This document shows, piece by piece, positions 1 to 9,161 of a stretch of DNA of 64,000 bases (the stretch's first letter is position 1; each line of letters opens with the position of its first letter). The notes beneath the pieces are model-generated. The model did not search any database and was not told the DNA's origin. It worked only from the letters and a program-made list of their open reading frames with translations. The translations under genes were made by a program, and so were the position numbers. The stretch is from VYFG01 sp965248685 (GTDB taxonomy: Bacteria; Pseudomonadota; Gammaproteobacteria; Arenicellales; Poriferihabitantaceae). The stretch is taken from assembly GCA_965248685.1 (NCBI GenBank), contig CBDFKC010000004.1:1478110-1542109 (forward strand), given 5' to 3'.

Positions 1-2190
1 GATACGGACAGTGATGGCACGCCAGACTACCGTGATACTGACAGTGACAACGACGGCATACCAGATAGTATCGAAGGCGACTCAACTGGCGGTCCAGATA
101 CCGACAGTGACGGTACCCCGGACTACCGCGATACCGACAGTGATAACGATGGCATACCAGACAGTATAGAAGGCGACTCTACAGGTGGCCCAGATACGGA
201 TAGTGACGGTACGCCGGACTTCCGCGATACGGATGCGGACAATGATGGTATTCCAGACTCCATAGAAGGCGATTCAACAGGTGGCCCGGACACCGATAGT
301 GATGGGACCCCGGACTTCCGCGATACGGATGCGGATAACGATGGCATACCAGACAGTATAGAAGGCGACTCTACAGGTGGTCCGGATACGGATAGTGATG
401 GCACTCCAGACTACCGTGATACCGACAGTGATAACGATGGCATCCCTGATAGTATCGAAGGGGATTCAACCGGTGGACCGGATACGGACAGTGACGGTAC
501 CCCAGACTACCGTGATACTGACAGTGACAATGATGGCATCCCTGACTCGATAGAGGGAGACAGTACAGGTGGTCCAGATACGGATAGTGACGGTACGCCG
601 GACTTCCGCGATACCGATGCGGACAATGATGGTATTCCAGACTCCATAGAAGGAGACAGCACGGGTGGCCCGGATACGGACAGTGATGGCACGCCAGACT
701 ACCGTGATACTGACAGTGACAACGACGGCATACCAGATAGTATCGAAGGCGACTCAACTGGCGGTCCAGATACCGACAGTGACGGTACTCCGGACTACCG
801 CGATACCGACAGTGACAATGATGGCATCCCTGACTCGATAGAGGGAGACAGTACAGGTGGTCCGGATACGGATAGTGACGGTACGCCGGACTTCCGCGAT
901 ACGGATGCGGACAATGATGGTATTCCAGACTCCATAGAAGGCGATTCAACGGGTGGCCCGGACACCGATAGTGATGGGACCCCGGACTTCCGCGATACGG
1001 ATGCGGATAACGATGGCATACCAGACAGTATAGAAGGCGACTCTACAGGTGGTCCGGATACGGATAGTGATGGCACTCCAGACTACCGTGATACCGACAG
1101 TGATAACGATGGCATCCCTGATAGTATCGAAGGGGATTCAACCGGTGGACCGGATACGGACAGTGACGGTACCCCAGACTACCGTGATACTGACAGTGAC
1201 AATGATGGCATCCCTGACTCGATAGAGGGAGACAGTACAGGTGGTCCAGATACGGATAGTGACGGTACGCCGGACTTCCGCGATACCGATGCGGACAATG
1301 ATGGTATTCCAGACTCCATAGAAGGAGACAGCACGGGTGGCCCGGATACGGACAGTGATGGCACGCCAGACTACCGTGATACTGACAGTGACAACGACGG
1401 CATACCAGATAGTATCGAAGGCGACTCAACTGGCGGTCCAGATACCGACAGTGACGGTACCCCGGACTACCGCGATACCGACAGTGATAACGATGGCATA
1501 CCAGACAGTATAGAAGGCGACTCTACAGGTGGCCCAGATACGGATAGTGACGGTACGCCGGACTTCCGCGATACGGATGCGGACAATGATGGTATTCCAG
1601 ACTCCATAGAAGGCGATTCAACAGGTGGCCCGGACACCGATAGTGATGGGACCCCGGACTTCCGCGATACGGATGCGGATAACGATGGCATACCAGACAG
1701 TATAGAGGGCGACTCTACAGGTGGTCCGGATACGGATAGTGATGGCACTCCAGACTACCGTGATACCGACAGTGATAACGATGGCATCCCTGATAGTATC
1801 GAAGGGGATTCAACCGGTGGACCGGATACGGACAGTGACGGTACCCCAGACTACCGTGATACTGACAGTGACAATGATGGCATCCCTGACTCGATAGAGG
1901 GAGACAGTACAGGTGGTCCAGATACGGATAGTGACGGTACGCCGGACTTCCGCGATACCGATGCGGACAATGATGGTATTCCAGACTCCATAGAAGGAGA
2001 CAGCACGGGCGGCCCGGATACGGACAGTGATGGCACCCCAGATTATCGGGAGTCCGATTCAGACAACGATGGCATTCCCGATTCTGTAGAAGGTAATTCG
2101 ACAGGTGGCCCGGATACCGATAGTGACGGTACCCCAGACTACCGCGATACCGATTCCGATAACGATGGTATTCCGGACAGTCAAGAAGCG
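1..2190 (+). repeat. 96-bp coding tandem repeat with 672-bp higher-order period
   Basis: The basic unit is 96 bp (32 codons). Blocks of seven units recur every 672 bp: the same stretch starts near 123, 795 and 1467 with almost the same bases, while neighbouring 96-bp units within a block differ at many silent sites. This means older unit amplification followed by recent duplication of whole seven-unit blocks. All six frames stay largely open because the period is a multiple of three and the codons used rarely give stops in other frames. Confidence 0.93.
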
Positions 2191-3114
2191 ATCTCGCCAA
2201 CTAATCCGGATCCAACAATGCCAGAGGATACCGATAGTGATGGCATCCCGGATTTTCGCGATACGGATACTGATGGAGACGGCCTGCCGGATTCAGTAGA
2301 AGGCGGGCAGTTGGACTCTGATCGTGACGGCACCCCGGACTTCAGAGATACAGTGGATAACACACCAATACCGGTGGTGCCCGCTGTCGTTTTTACTCCG
2401 CCCACGCCAGTAGTGATCTCGCAGCCGCCAGTAGAATTGGTCTTCGCCGATATTAATTTCCTACTGATTATCGGTCAGGATCAAGCGACCGGCAATATAG
2501 ATCGATTTGACGATATCCGTATTAAGACGCTTGACCTGGAGCGTAACCTCCTAGAAATCGAATACGAAAATCGCAGGATTCAGTTTGTCGTGTTCGAAGA
2601 TGAGCTTCAACTGGAATTGGATATCAGTGAGTACATCCATCTCACGGTGACGGATAACTGGCACGTCATTGATATTGAGTATGGCGCTGGTGCGAATACG
2701 ATGATGATTCGCTACCTGGCACGTCTGTCCACGTATACCGATTTTGCCGAAGACGTTAATCCATTCCTGCGTAACCTCAGCGAACTGCTGCGAACAGACT
2801 ATGACCATAGTATCGGTATCGGAGCAATAGAGAACTTATGGGCGACCCAACGTTACAATGTTGGTGAAGGTGAGGGTCCGAACCGGGGCGAGACAGGTGA
2901 AGGAACAGCTGGGCAGATAACCCTGCCGGACGGCACCATCGTGACGCTGGACTCACCGATCACGGTAGTGGAGGGAGACACGCTCTGGGATCTTGCGAAT
3001 ATAGTATTTGGAGATCCCCTGCGCTGGCCGGAAATATTTGAAGTCAACCGCGATCAGATTAGTGACCCCGATTTGATTTTCCCGGGAACCGTATTAAATA
3101 TCCCGAAACGGTAA
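1..3114 (+). CDS. Giant TSP3-repeat surface protein, C-terminal part (5' end outside window)
   Basis: The frame is open from base 1 to the TAA at 3112-3114 (1,037 codons), so this is the 3' end of a larger gene; the first ATG in frame lies only at 2218 and is not the start. Residues 1 to about 730 are 32-residue units of the type DTDSDGTPDYRDTDSDNDGI followed by PDSIEGDSTGGP, two Asp-rich calcium-loop motifs per unit, as in thrombospondin type 3 repeats. After a short Pro/Val linker comes a domain (about 2440-2800) shared with the C-terminus of the 9162-28871 protein: VVFADIN-like start, YIHLTV, IEYG, RYLAR. The last 50 residues are a LysM-like module (VVEGDTLWDLA ... FPGTVLNIP). There is no RTX nonapeptide array. 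A TolC-like gene follows 59 nt downstream, the same order as in the second copy. Probably a secreted calcium-binding adhesin; the function is inferred. Confidence 0.85.
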   Translation, partial: DTDSDGTPDYRDTDSDNDGIPDSIEGDSTGGPDTDSDGTPDYRDTDSDNDGIPDSIEGDSTGGPDTDSDGTPDFRDTDADNDGIPDSIEGDSTGGPDTDSDGTPDFRDTDADNDGIPDSIEGDSTGGPDTDSDGTPDYRDTDSDNDGIPDSIEGDSTGGPDTDSDGTPDYRDTDSDNDGIPDSIEGDSTGGPDTDSDGTPDFRDTDADNDGIPDSIEGDSTGGPDTDSDGTPDYRDTDSDNDGIPDSIEGDSTGGPDTDSDGTPDYRDTDSDNDGIPDSIEGDSTGGPDTDSDGTPDFRDTDADNDGIPDSIEGDSTGGPDTDSDGTPDFRDTDADNDGIPDSIEGDSTGGPDTDSDGTPDYRDTDSDNDGIPDSIEGDSTGGPDTDSDGTPDYRDTDSDNDGIPDSIEGDSTGGPDTDSDGTPDFRDTDADNDGIPDSIEGDSTGGPDTDSDGTPDYRDTDSDNDGIPDSIEGDSTGGPDTDSDGTPDYRDTDSDNDGIPDSIEGDSTGGPDTDSDGTPDFRDTDADNDGIPDSIEGDSTGGPDTDSDGTPDFRDTDADNDGIPDSIEGDSTGGPDTDSDGTPDYRDTDSDNDGIPDSIEGDSTGGPDTDSDGTPDYRDTDSDNDGIPDSIEGDSTGGPDTDSDGTPDFRDTDADNDGIPDSIEGDSTGGPDTDSDGTPDYRESDSDNDGIPDSVEGNSTGGPDTDSDGTPDYRDTDSDNDGIPDSQEAISPTNPDPTMPEDTDSDGIPDFRDTDTDGDGLPDSVEGGQLDSDRDGTPDFRDTVDNTPIPVVPAVVFTPPTPVVISQPPVELVFADINFLLIIGQDQATGNIDRFDDIRIKTLDLERNLLEIEYENRRIQFVVFEDELQLELDISEYIHLTVTDNWHVIDIEYGAGANTMMIRYLARLSTYTDFAEDVNPFLRNLSELLRTDYDHSIGIGAIENLWATQRYNVGEGEGPNRGETGEGTAGQITLPDGTIVTLDSPITVVEGDTLWDLANIVFGDPLRWPEIFEVNRDQISDPDLIFPGTVLNIPKR

Positions 3115-3173
3115 GAAGTTACGATAAGCACATGAAGATGATGATATTAACGAGGCTAACGAGGTATCGAGTG

Positions 3174-4691
3174 ATGACAAAAAAATCTAGAGAGGCAGGT
3201 TTCTGTGGGAGCAGCAGAAAACTGTTACCCCTCGGCTTGGGGCTGGGCGCGGCATTATTGATAGCGGGATGTGCAGTCAAAACCCACCCGGTCACAAAGA
3301 CTGATTTGGAAGCACGTAGCAGCGCAGATAAAGTCGCGTTGTTTGTCGATCAGGAGCCGATCACGGGACCCATGGGATTGGGCGAAGCCATCGTGCGGTC
3401 GGTGAAATACAACCTTGATAGCCGGGTCAAGTTTATGGAACTGGCGGTGGCAATGCGCCAACTCGACTTCTCGGAGCGGGGGATGCTGCCAGACCTGATC
3501 GCGAGTGCAGGCTATAACAAACGGTCCAACGACCCGGGCGCGCGGAGCATCAACCTCGAAACCGGAGAAGAAAGCCTGCCGCCATCAAGATCCCAGGAGC
3601 GAACCCGGGAAACCCGTGATGTTGAATTCCTGTGGAACTTGCTTGACTTCGGTATCAGCTATCACACCGCTCATCAATCGGCAGCAGAAGTAGAGATTGC
3701 CAAGGAACGTCAGAGAAAGACGATCCAGAATATTACCCAGGATGTGGTAGATACCTACTGGAAAGCCTGGATCGCCCAGGAACTGGATGCCAAGATGGGT
3801 AGTTTGATTGACTCGGTAGAAGAAGCGTTAAACCAGTCAAATGCACTGTCGAGCAGCCAAAGCCAGAGCCGCCGTGATTCATTAAAGTATCAAGCCAATT
3901 TACTGACGATTCGTAATTCACTATATGAAATGCAGGAGCGGATGGGTCTGGCAAAAATCCGTCTAGCGGCCTTGATCAATGTAAACCCGGAGTCGGACTT
4001 TACGTTATCGGATCCGAATGCAGCACTGGAACCTAAAGATGTCACTCGGCGCTATGATTCCCTGGCAGACCATGCCTTGATCATGCGGCCTGAACTACGG
4101 GAGGAAGACTACCGCTTAAGAATCTCTCAGCGGGAGGTCAAGAAGGCGGTGCTGGATATGTTTCCCCAGGTCCGGATCGGAACGGGGTATCACGCGGATG
4201 AGAACGAATTCCTGATTAACGATGACTGGTCGGATGTGAGTCTGGATGTATCGTGGAATATTCTCGGATTATTTACCGCGGGTGCCCAGAAGAAATTCCG
4301 TGAGGCCCAGGTGGATCTGGCCACTGCAAGACGTTTGGCATTGTCGATGGCAGTTATTACCCAAGTAAGGCTGGCGTTAAAGCGTTATGAAATGTCATTG
4401 CAACGTTATCGCGCCTCTCAGGAGCTCACTGCAGTGAATATGGAGTATGCGGAAATCATTCAGGGATCAAGCAATGAAAGCGCATTGGACAAAATTACCT
4501 CAGGCACCGATGCGCTGGTTTCCCAACTACGTACGAATTTTGCCTATGCCGAAACCCAGTCGGCCTTTGCCAGAATCTTGAATTCAATCGGTCTGGATAT
4601 TATGCCAACGACATTTTCTTCGAATGACTCGGCATCGATGGGAGCTGAGTTTGAAGCCCATTGGACTAATTTGCAGAACGAATACTTTTAA
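3174..4691 (+). CDS. TolC-family outer membrane efflux lipoprotein (copy 1)
   Basis: About 505 residues, usual size for a TolC/OprM-type outer membrane channel. The start is set at ATG 3174, with GAGG at 3161-3164 nine bases upstream; the longer reading from ATG 3132 is less likely because the paralogue at 28922 has the same Shine-Dalgarno spacing at the equivalent ATG. A hydrophobic stretch ending in LLIAGC is a lipobox, so it is probably a lipoprotein. The body has long helical regions typical of the two TolC repeats (IAKERQRKTIQ, EMQERMGLAKIRLAALINVNP, AQKKFREAQVDLATARR). It follows the giant repeat protein by 59 nt and ends at a strong terminator, so the two are likely one transcript. Likely role: outer membrane exit duct for the giant protein, inferred from context. 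Confidence 0.85.
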   Translation: MTKKSREAGFCGSSRKLLPLGLGLGAALLIAGCAVKTHPVTKTDLEARSSADKVALFVDQEPITGPMGLGEAIVRSVKYNLDSRVKFMELAVAMRQLDFSERGMLPDLIASAGYNKRSNDPGARSINLETGEESLPPSRSQERTRETRDVEFLWNLLDFGISYHTAHQSAAEVEIAKERQRKTIQNITQDVVDTYWKAWIAQELDAKMGSLIDSVEEALNQSNALSSSQSQSRRDSLKYQANLLTIRNSLYEMQERMGLAKIRLAALINVNPESDFTLSDPNAALEPKDVTRRYDSLADHALIMRPELREEDYRLRISQREVKKAVLDMFPQVRIGTGYHADENEFLINDDWSDVSLDVSWNILGLFTAGAQKKFREAQVDLATARRLALSMAVITQVRLALKRYEMSLQRYRASQELTAVNMEYAEIIQGSSNESALDKITSGTDALVSQLRTNFAYAETQSAFARILNSIGLDIMPTTFSSNDSASMGAEFEAHWTNLQNEYF

Positions 4692-4719
4692 AAGATTATT
4701 GACCTAAAACCTGTTCTAG

Positions 4720-4742
4720 CCCCGCTCTGCGGGGTTTTTTTT
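4720..4742 (+). terminator. Rho-independent terminator after TolC copy 1
   Basis: Six-base stem CCCCGC / GCGGGG with loop TCT, followed by eight T. It lies 29 bases after the stop codon. The same sequence recurs at 8675-8697 as part of a duplicated segment. Confidence 0.92.
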
Positions 4743-5189
4743 AAGTGGGACAAATTGTTGTTGAAATTGCTATTTTGTAACCGACCGGTCACTCCTAGTT
4801 GGTTGCTGAGTTCCCGTTCTGTGGCAACAGAGCATCCAGTGTTCGATTAAGTACATAGTTGTGGTAACTACCAATTAATCAGATACGCCGCTTTTCTTCA
4901 ACCTCTCATACGCCAAATTTAGTTGTAACTCTACTGCGCTAGGGTAACCACGTAACCCTAATAGACGACCCGGTTCCGATTTTCGTTAATTGGGGTGGGC
5001 CAGATCCGCGACCTACGACAGCTGGTTGAATACTCTTGAATTTATGGTGAAACTGGCGGCGGAGGGAGTATCGGCGGCGGGTTTTTCGGTAGCGGTGAAG
5101 ACTCTGGTGCTGGCGGCCCCCCGGCGCCGCCCAGAAATCTAAACCGGCCTTGCTCTGGTTCCGCTTCTCTTACCAATGCACGGTATTGG
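4743..5189. other. Intergenic, no convincing gene
   Basis: About 450 bases without a supported gene. One GC-rich patch (5050-5145) can be read on the plus strand as a Gly/Ser/Pro-rich peptide and is bounded by unrelated sequence; it may be a scrap of a lost surface-protein gene. No RNA gene or clear promoter was seen. Confidence 0.5.
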
Positions 5190-5765
5190 GATATTTTAAG
5201 AAGTCTCGTTGGCGGTTTGACAGACAATTTACCGTCACATAACCTGATCGATATTATGTCGGTGATATTACCTATATCCCCACCCAGGAGGGCTGGTAAT
5301 ATTGTGCGGTGGTCATCGATCTATTTTCCCGCCAGGCGGTGGGTTGCTCTATAGAAGCACACCCGAAAGCTTCACTCGTTAATGATGCGCTCCTCATGGC
5401 CATCTGGAAACGAAAGCCAAGCAAAGGGCTGACATGGCATACCGATCGGGGGGGCAGTATACTTCAAACGGTCATGGGAAAATCCCGGGTAACCACCAAA
5501 TCGTCCAAAGTACGAGCTGTAAGGGGAATTGTCGGGATAACGCGGCGAGTAAAAGCTTTTTCCATACCTTAAAAACCGAACTTGTTCATCATTGCAACTT
5601 CAAAACCAAAGCGGCGATTAAACAACAGATATTTGAATATTTATGAGTATTTTACAACCGACTACGAATTCATTCTGCCAATGATTATCTATCACCAGTA
5701 GACTATGAAAAAGATCACATTAATGCTTAGCAATCTGTCTGGAAAAGTGTTGACACATCAAAACA
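5190..5765 (+). mobile_element. IS3-family transposase remnant (OrfB integrase core), 5'-truncated and frameshifted
   Basis: Read across frames, this matches the DDE/rve core of IS3-type OrfB: RQFTVT-stop-PDRYYVGDITYI, PTQEGW-stop-YCAVVIDLFSR, ALLMAIWKRKP, WHTDRGG, QYTSNG, RGNCRDNAASKSFFHTLK, and the C-terminal NDYLSPVDYEK. There are in-frame stops at about 5240, 5288 and 5644, and a frame change near 5450-5460. OrfA and the N-terminal half of OrfB are missing. Bases 5737-5762 (TGTCTGGAAAAGTGTTGACA...) resemble an IS3-type right inverted end; no left end was found. A dead element, part of the decay zone between the two giant-protein loci. Confidence 0.85.
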
Positions 5766-6239
5766 TGTCTTAGATATCGTCACAAAGTTTTTCCCAAAGA
5801 ATGACCTTCACCATGTCAGGACCACTAAAAGTATCCGGAAACGTTCTCATTGACGCGGTTAAAATAAGCCCCCTTAATGCTAGATTCGGAACTCTGTATA
5901 ATTTTTCGGACATATCGTAAACTATTGCAATAGTATCGTCCATTTCATCGTGCCAGTCAGTGAACTAATATATTTAACCTTTCAGCGATGATCGAAATAA
6001 CGATTGTCATTGGCTATTGAATTCAAGTAATTTTTTGTGAATATCACGCACTCGATGTGTTAGATTATGGATGCCGCTCCGCTGGCTGCAGGTTGCACCG
6101 CTAATGGCCCGATCATACCGGACCAATGGAATATCCAGTATAACTTTCCTTTTTGCCTCCCCATCCGCAACGGCCAAACCAAACTAAAGTGCAACCCGTT
6201 ACCTGTACCAGACATCCTACTATACAATATCGAATCAAG
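5766..6239. other. Intergenic / decayed sequence
   Basis: AT-rich stretch with no supported gene. An open frame begins at 6067, but its first 60 residues have no recognisable character; only the part from about 6240 looks like real protein (next entry). Confidence 0.45.
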
Positions 6240-6772
6240 TAGCAACAGGCGCGGCTTTTCTACGTACCACATATCGGTTATTCTTCCTGTTCCCTTCCTG
6301 AGTAATGGAGAATCGGATAGCGAAGTGATCGCCTATACCTTGAACACTGGTACAACCGAAACTGTAACTTTTACAATTACCGGCGAGACTGATCCCGAGG
6401 TTCCCCCCCATTATCATTGGTATCGATGGCGACGGTGTCGATTTCCTTGGGGTATGCGAGGGGATTTCCATGGATGTGGACAATGATGGTCAACCGGAAC
6501 AAGTGGTCTGGGTAAGTCAGGACGATCAAGACCGGGATCAATTCAAACATTGGCAATACGCTGATGGGGATGCAACCGTCCATAGGAAAGCAGAGGTTAT
6601 CTATAAAGATCGATTCACTGGTGTAGCGGCAGATGCGTCATTTGACAATGTTGAAGCAGGTATCCTCGACGATGGGTATTTCGAGGAAGACATTATTGTT
6701 ACGATTACAGAAGGCGAAGAACTGAATCTCAATGAGGGTGCCGGACTGAATACTCTGCCTGCCAAACGATAA
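6240..6772 (+). pseudogene. Frameshifted fragment of a large adhesin / calcium-binding protein C-terminal domain
   Basis: Two frames join across a run of seven C at 6403-6409. The second frame reads PIIIGIDGDGVDFLG, then ISMDVDNDGQPEQVVWVSQDD. This resembles the 'DLDGDG..., FD.DGDG..., E.T.WV..DDG' domain found near the C-termini of large RTX-type surface proteins. The upstream frame adds a Thr/Glu-rich beta-like stretch (TGTTETVTFTITGETDPE). It ends at TAA 6770-6772. Without a start or the rest of the protein it is best read as a relic. Alternatively, the C-run length is a sequencing error and one small ORF continues through. Confidence 0.55.
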
Positions 6773-6920
6773 AGTGGAAGCGGTTTTGATAATCTACCTC
6801 CGGGGATGGAGCCGGATGTGGGCCCCTCCTTAGAGGGTGATAAAAATGCTGCGCGGCAGAGACAAACGTGTAGGGAAGGGGATTGGCAGAAAAATGATGT
6901 GAAATGTTAAAGTTTGCAAT

Positions 6921-7829
6921 ATGATCTTAAAAAATACACCGGCGTTTCTGCAAAGTGTTCCGAACGTATTATATGAATTAGGTTATGTGCCTCCAATTAT
7001 TAAATCCTATAGTAAGGATGGGATGGTTGTCGTATTACATAACAATGCCTATCAGGAGTACCATTCAAGAAGTTGGATTCCCGGTTGGAGTTTGTTTGTG
7101 GATGGTATTCAATGGATGCTTTATAGCCCGGATCATAGACAGGCATTGCAGGTATATTCACATTATAAATTGGCGCATGGTCACGTTATTTGCACTGGAT
7201 TGGGTTTTGGAGCAAGAGAACAATGGATTGCGAAAAAGAAAAATGTAACAAAAGTGACGGTATTGGAAAAAAGTCAGGCTGTCATTGATTTCCATGAGGA
7301 AATTGGGACCAAGTGGTCTGAAAAAATTGAAATTATTCATTGCGATGCAAATGAATATAGAGGTCAGTGTGACTTTCTATCCATAGATCACTACGAAAAT
7401 AATAGTGTTACAGATGTTATGGAATGTGTTAAGGCCGCGTCCAAGAATATTTCGAGCGATACATTGTGGTTTTGGATGCTGGAGAGGTGGCTGAGAGTCG
7501 GGTTTATTTCGGACAATACCTCGAATGCAAATGCGGCTCCAGAGAAGGTTTTTTTTGATTCTGACAGGCTAAATATTTGTGAGTCTTACGCTAGATTGGG
7601 TAAATTCCTTGGCTTAGATCAATTGCCAAAACTTAAAGAAGAAGGGCTAAAAGAATTTGTCGATAAGTATTATATGCCGGAGAAGTTTCAAAAATATAAT
7701 TCGACTTTATACTATATTTCATTTTTGGTGGAACAAGCGCAAGGCAAGGTTTGCCATCCTCTTTGGAGGGGGAATAGGAGGAGGGGCGACGATCCCGATC
7801 GGAGTCAAGTCTCGGTTAGTAATGGCTAA
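6921..7829 (+). CDS. Putative SAM-dependent methyltransferase / spermidine-synthase-like protein
   Basis: 302 residues. Residues about 85-125 have a class I Rossmann signature: HVICTGLGFGAREQWIAKK (glycine-rich loop) followed 20 residues later by VTVLEKS, the acidic end of strand beta 2, and then EIIHCDANEY, as in spermidine-synthase-like methyltransferases. The remainder is not recognised. It is visibly more AT-rich than the neighbouring genes and sits in the decayed region among IS and adhesin remnants, suggesting acquired cargo. The last 25 residues (GNRRRGDDPDRS...) are strongly basic and unlike the rest, so the C-terminus may be altered by a junction. No Shine-Dalgarno sequence of note precedes ATG 6921. 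Substrate unknown. Confidence 0.6.
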   Translation: MILKNTPAFLQSVPNVLYELGYVPPIIKSYSKDGMVVVLHNNAYQEYHSRSWIPGWSLFVDGIQWMLYSPDHRQALQVYSHYKLAHGHVICTGLGFGAREQWIAKKKNVTKVTVLEKSQAVIDFHEEIGTKWSEKIEIIHCDANEYRGQCDFLSIDHYENNSVTDVMECVKAASKNISSDTLWFWMLERWLRVGFISDNTSNANAAPEKVFFDSDRLNICESYARLGKFLGLDQLPKLKEEGLKEFVDKYYMPEKFQKYNSTLYYISFLVEQAQGKVCHPLWRGNRRRGDDPDRSQVSVSNG

Positions 7830-8235
7830 GAAACCCCGTGTGGCCAATGTTGTGAATTGACTATGTGAGTACTATTAGCGGGTTTCGGTGGATTGGAGTT
7901 CGAGGCGTTGCTTTCTTGTAGTGTTGCGCCCAGAAATCAATAGCTTCTCCACACTATGCTTGCGGCCAAATAATTGATCTTTTCTAGTAATCCAGTTAAA
8001 GCAGGGCCTTAAGAGCGGGTTGGCTAGCAGACAAGGATACTAAATAAAATTGCCGAGTTTATTGATAGTCGGTATCGATAGTAAAATTGTAGCATTAGGT
8101 AGTGCATACATAATCCACACTTCCAAGATATAGAGATATAAATAAATCGGAATGTAATGTCAGTGTAATCTTTTTGTGAGTTCGGTGAACCATAAATATA
8201 GGGTCGGTTAAATAGCGCAATCGATATACTGATTT
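7830..8235. other. Intergenic, no gene seen
   Basis: About 400 AT-rich bases with no supported coding or RNA gene. It ends abruptly where the copied TolC tail begins at 8236, which marks a duplication junction. Confidence 0.5.
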
Positions 8236-8646
8236 GGTGCCCAGAAGAAATTCCGCGAAGCCCAGGTCGGCCTGGCCAATGCGAGACAGCTGGCATTATC
8301 CATGGCGGTAATCACCCAGGTTCGACTGGTATTAAAGCGTTATGAAATGTCATAACAACGTTATCGCGCCTCTCAGGAACTCACCGCGGTGAATATGGAA
8401 TATGCGAAAATCATCCAGGGGTCGAGTAATGAAAGTGCCCTGGACAAGATCACCTCAGGTACCGACGCATTCGTTTCCCAGCTACGGACTAACTTTGCCT
8501 ATGCCGAAACCCAATCAGCATTCGCCCGCATCCTGAACTCAATCGGTCTGGATATTATGCCCAAAACATTCTCTTCGAATGATTCGGCATCGATGGGAGT
8601 TGAGTTTGAAGCCCATTGGACTAATTTGCAGAACGAATACTTTTAA
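8236..8646 (+). pseudogene. Truncated TolC-family tail (copy of 4281-4691)
   Basis: Aligns without gaps to 4281-4691 at a constant offset of 3,955 bases, starting at GAQKKFREAQV and ending with the same LQNEYF stop. A TTG codon has become TAA (8353-8355), so the frame is broken. The N-terminal two thirds are missing. Many silent differences (for example GTGAATATGGAA versus GTGAATATGGAG) show it is not a very recent copy. A short ORF from GTG 8389 remains open but is only the channel's C-terminal tail. Confidence 0.92.
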
Positions 8647-8674
8647 AAGATTATTGACCTAAAACCTGTTCTAG

Positions 8675-8697
8675 CCCCGCTCTGCGGGGTTTTTTTT
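8675..8697 (+). terminator. Rho-independent terminator (second copy)
   Basis: Same CCCCGC-TCT-GCGGGG stem-loop and eight T as at 4720-4742. It lies 28 bases after the relic TolC stop and insulates the giant gene from upstream transcription. Confidence 0.9.
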
Positions 8698-9161
8698 GTC
8701 TTAGCGAAAATTTATTTAACCTATTCAATGAAATTTCATCGATTAAGTATGAATTCAAAAATCAAGATCAACTTCCATTCGAGAATACATTCGTTACTTT
8801 CATCGGTAATCGTCTACCGCCTGTCGGATGGAACGGACAAATATCATAAACTTTGTTGAATTTTTACTAGGTTGCATCACTAAAAATCATGTAATAGAAT
8901 TCTGTTTGTTCCGATGTTAGGCGCTAAGTGGATACAGGATTGTTTTTTGTGAGATGGCTTGCGAAAGATTAAGTAAGGCTAAGAGGTGCAGAGAATTTGT
9001 TGAAAACGCGGCAAATGACCCCGAGTTAGTAAAGAGGATCAGTCGTTTGAAAGTATAAATTGAGTATTATACTTTGGATATATAAAGGCTAGTGAGCACC
9101 CGTGTAAATTAAGTCGAGTTTGGGTGTTCGTAATAATAACCTAAGCTAGAACAGGTTTTGA
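8698..9161 (+). promoter_or_regulatory. Leader region of the giant gene; possible sigma-70-like promoter near 9047-9073
   Basis: 464 bases of AT-rich DNA between a terminator and the GTG start, without another gene. TTGAAA at 9047-9052 and TATACT at 9068-9073 (15-base spacing) are the best promoter-like pair, with a TATATAAA stretch at 9079-9086 as an alternative -10. A long leader for such a large gene could hold further control sites, but none was recognised. Confidence 0.3.

Larger units (their letters stand above)
8236..8697 (+). repeat. Duplicated segment: TolC tail plus terminator (partner 4281-4742)
   Basis: The duplicated stretch includes the last 411 coding bases of the TolC gene and all 51 bases up to the end of the terminator T-run. 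The last 130 bases, including the non-coding part, are nearly identical while the upstream coding part differs more. This is consistent with a once complete giant-protein/TolC locus now deleted down to its end, or with partial gene conversion. Confidence 0.9.

Noticed and set aside
1..2190. Tandem 96-bp repeats as a CRISPR array
   Set aside because: No unique spacers; units are protein-coding, in frame and continuous, with silent variation between units.
123..2200. Minus-strand PSLSVSGPP-type and Cys/His-rich open frames in the first giant gene
   Set aside because: Same cause: antisense readings of the Asp-rich repeat; the plus frame runs unbroken from base 1 and continues into recognisable domains.
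2218..3114. A separate 298-residue gene starting at ATG 2218
   Set aside because: The same frame is open upstream through all repeats to the window edge, so this is the end of the giant gene.
5309..5646. Functional transposase genes
   Set aside because: Stops, a frame change and loss of the N-terminal half and OrfA show a dead remnant.
8389..8646. A small independent 85-residue protein
   Set aside because: It aligns without gaps to the end of the TolC gene and is preceded by a stop in the same frame, so it is a relic.
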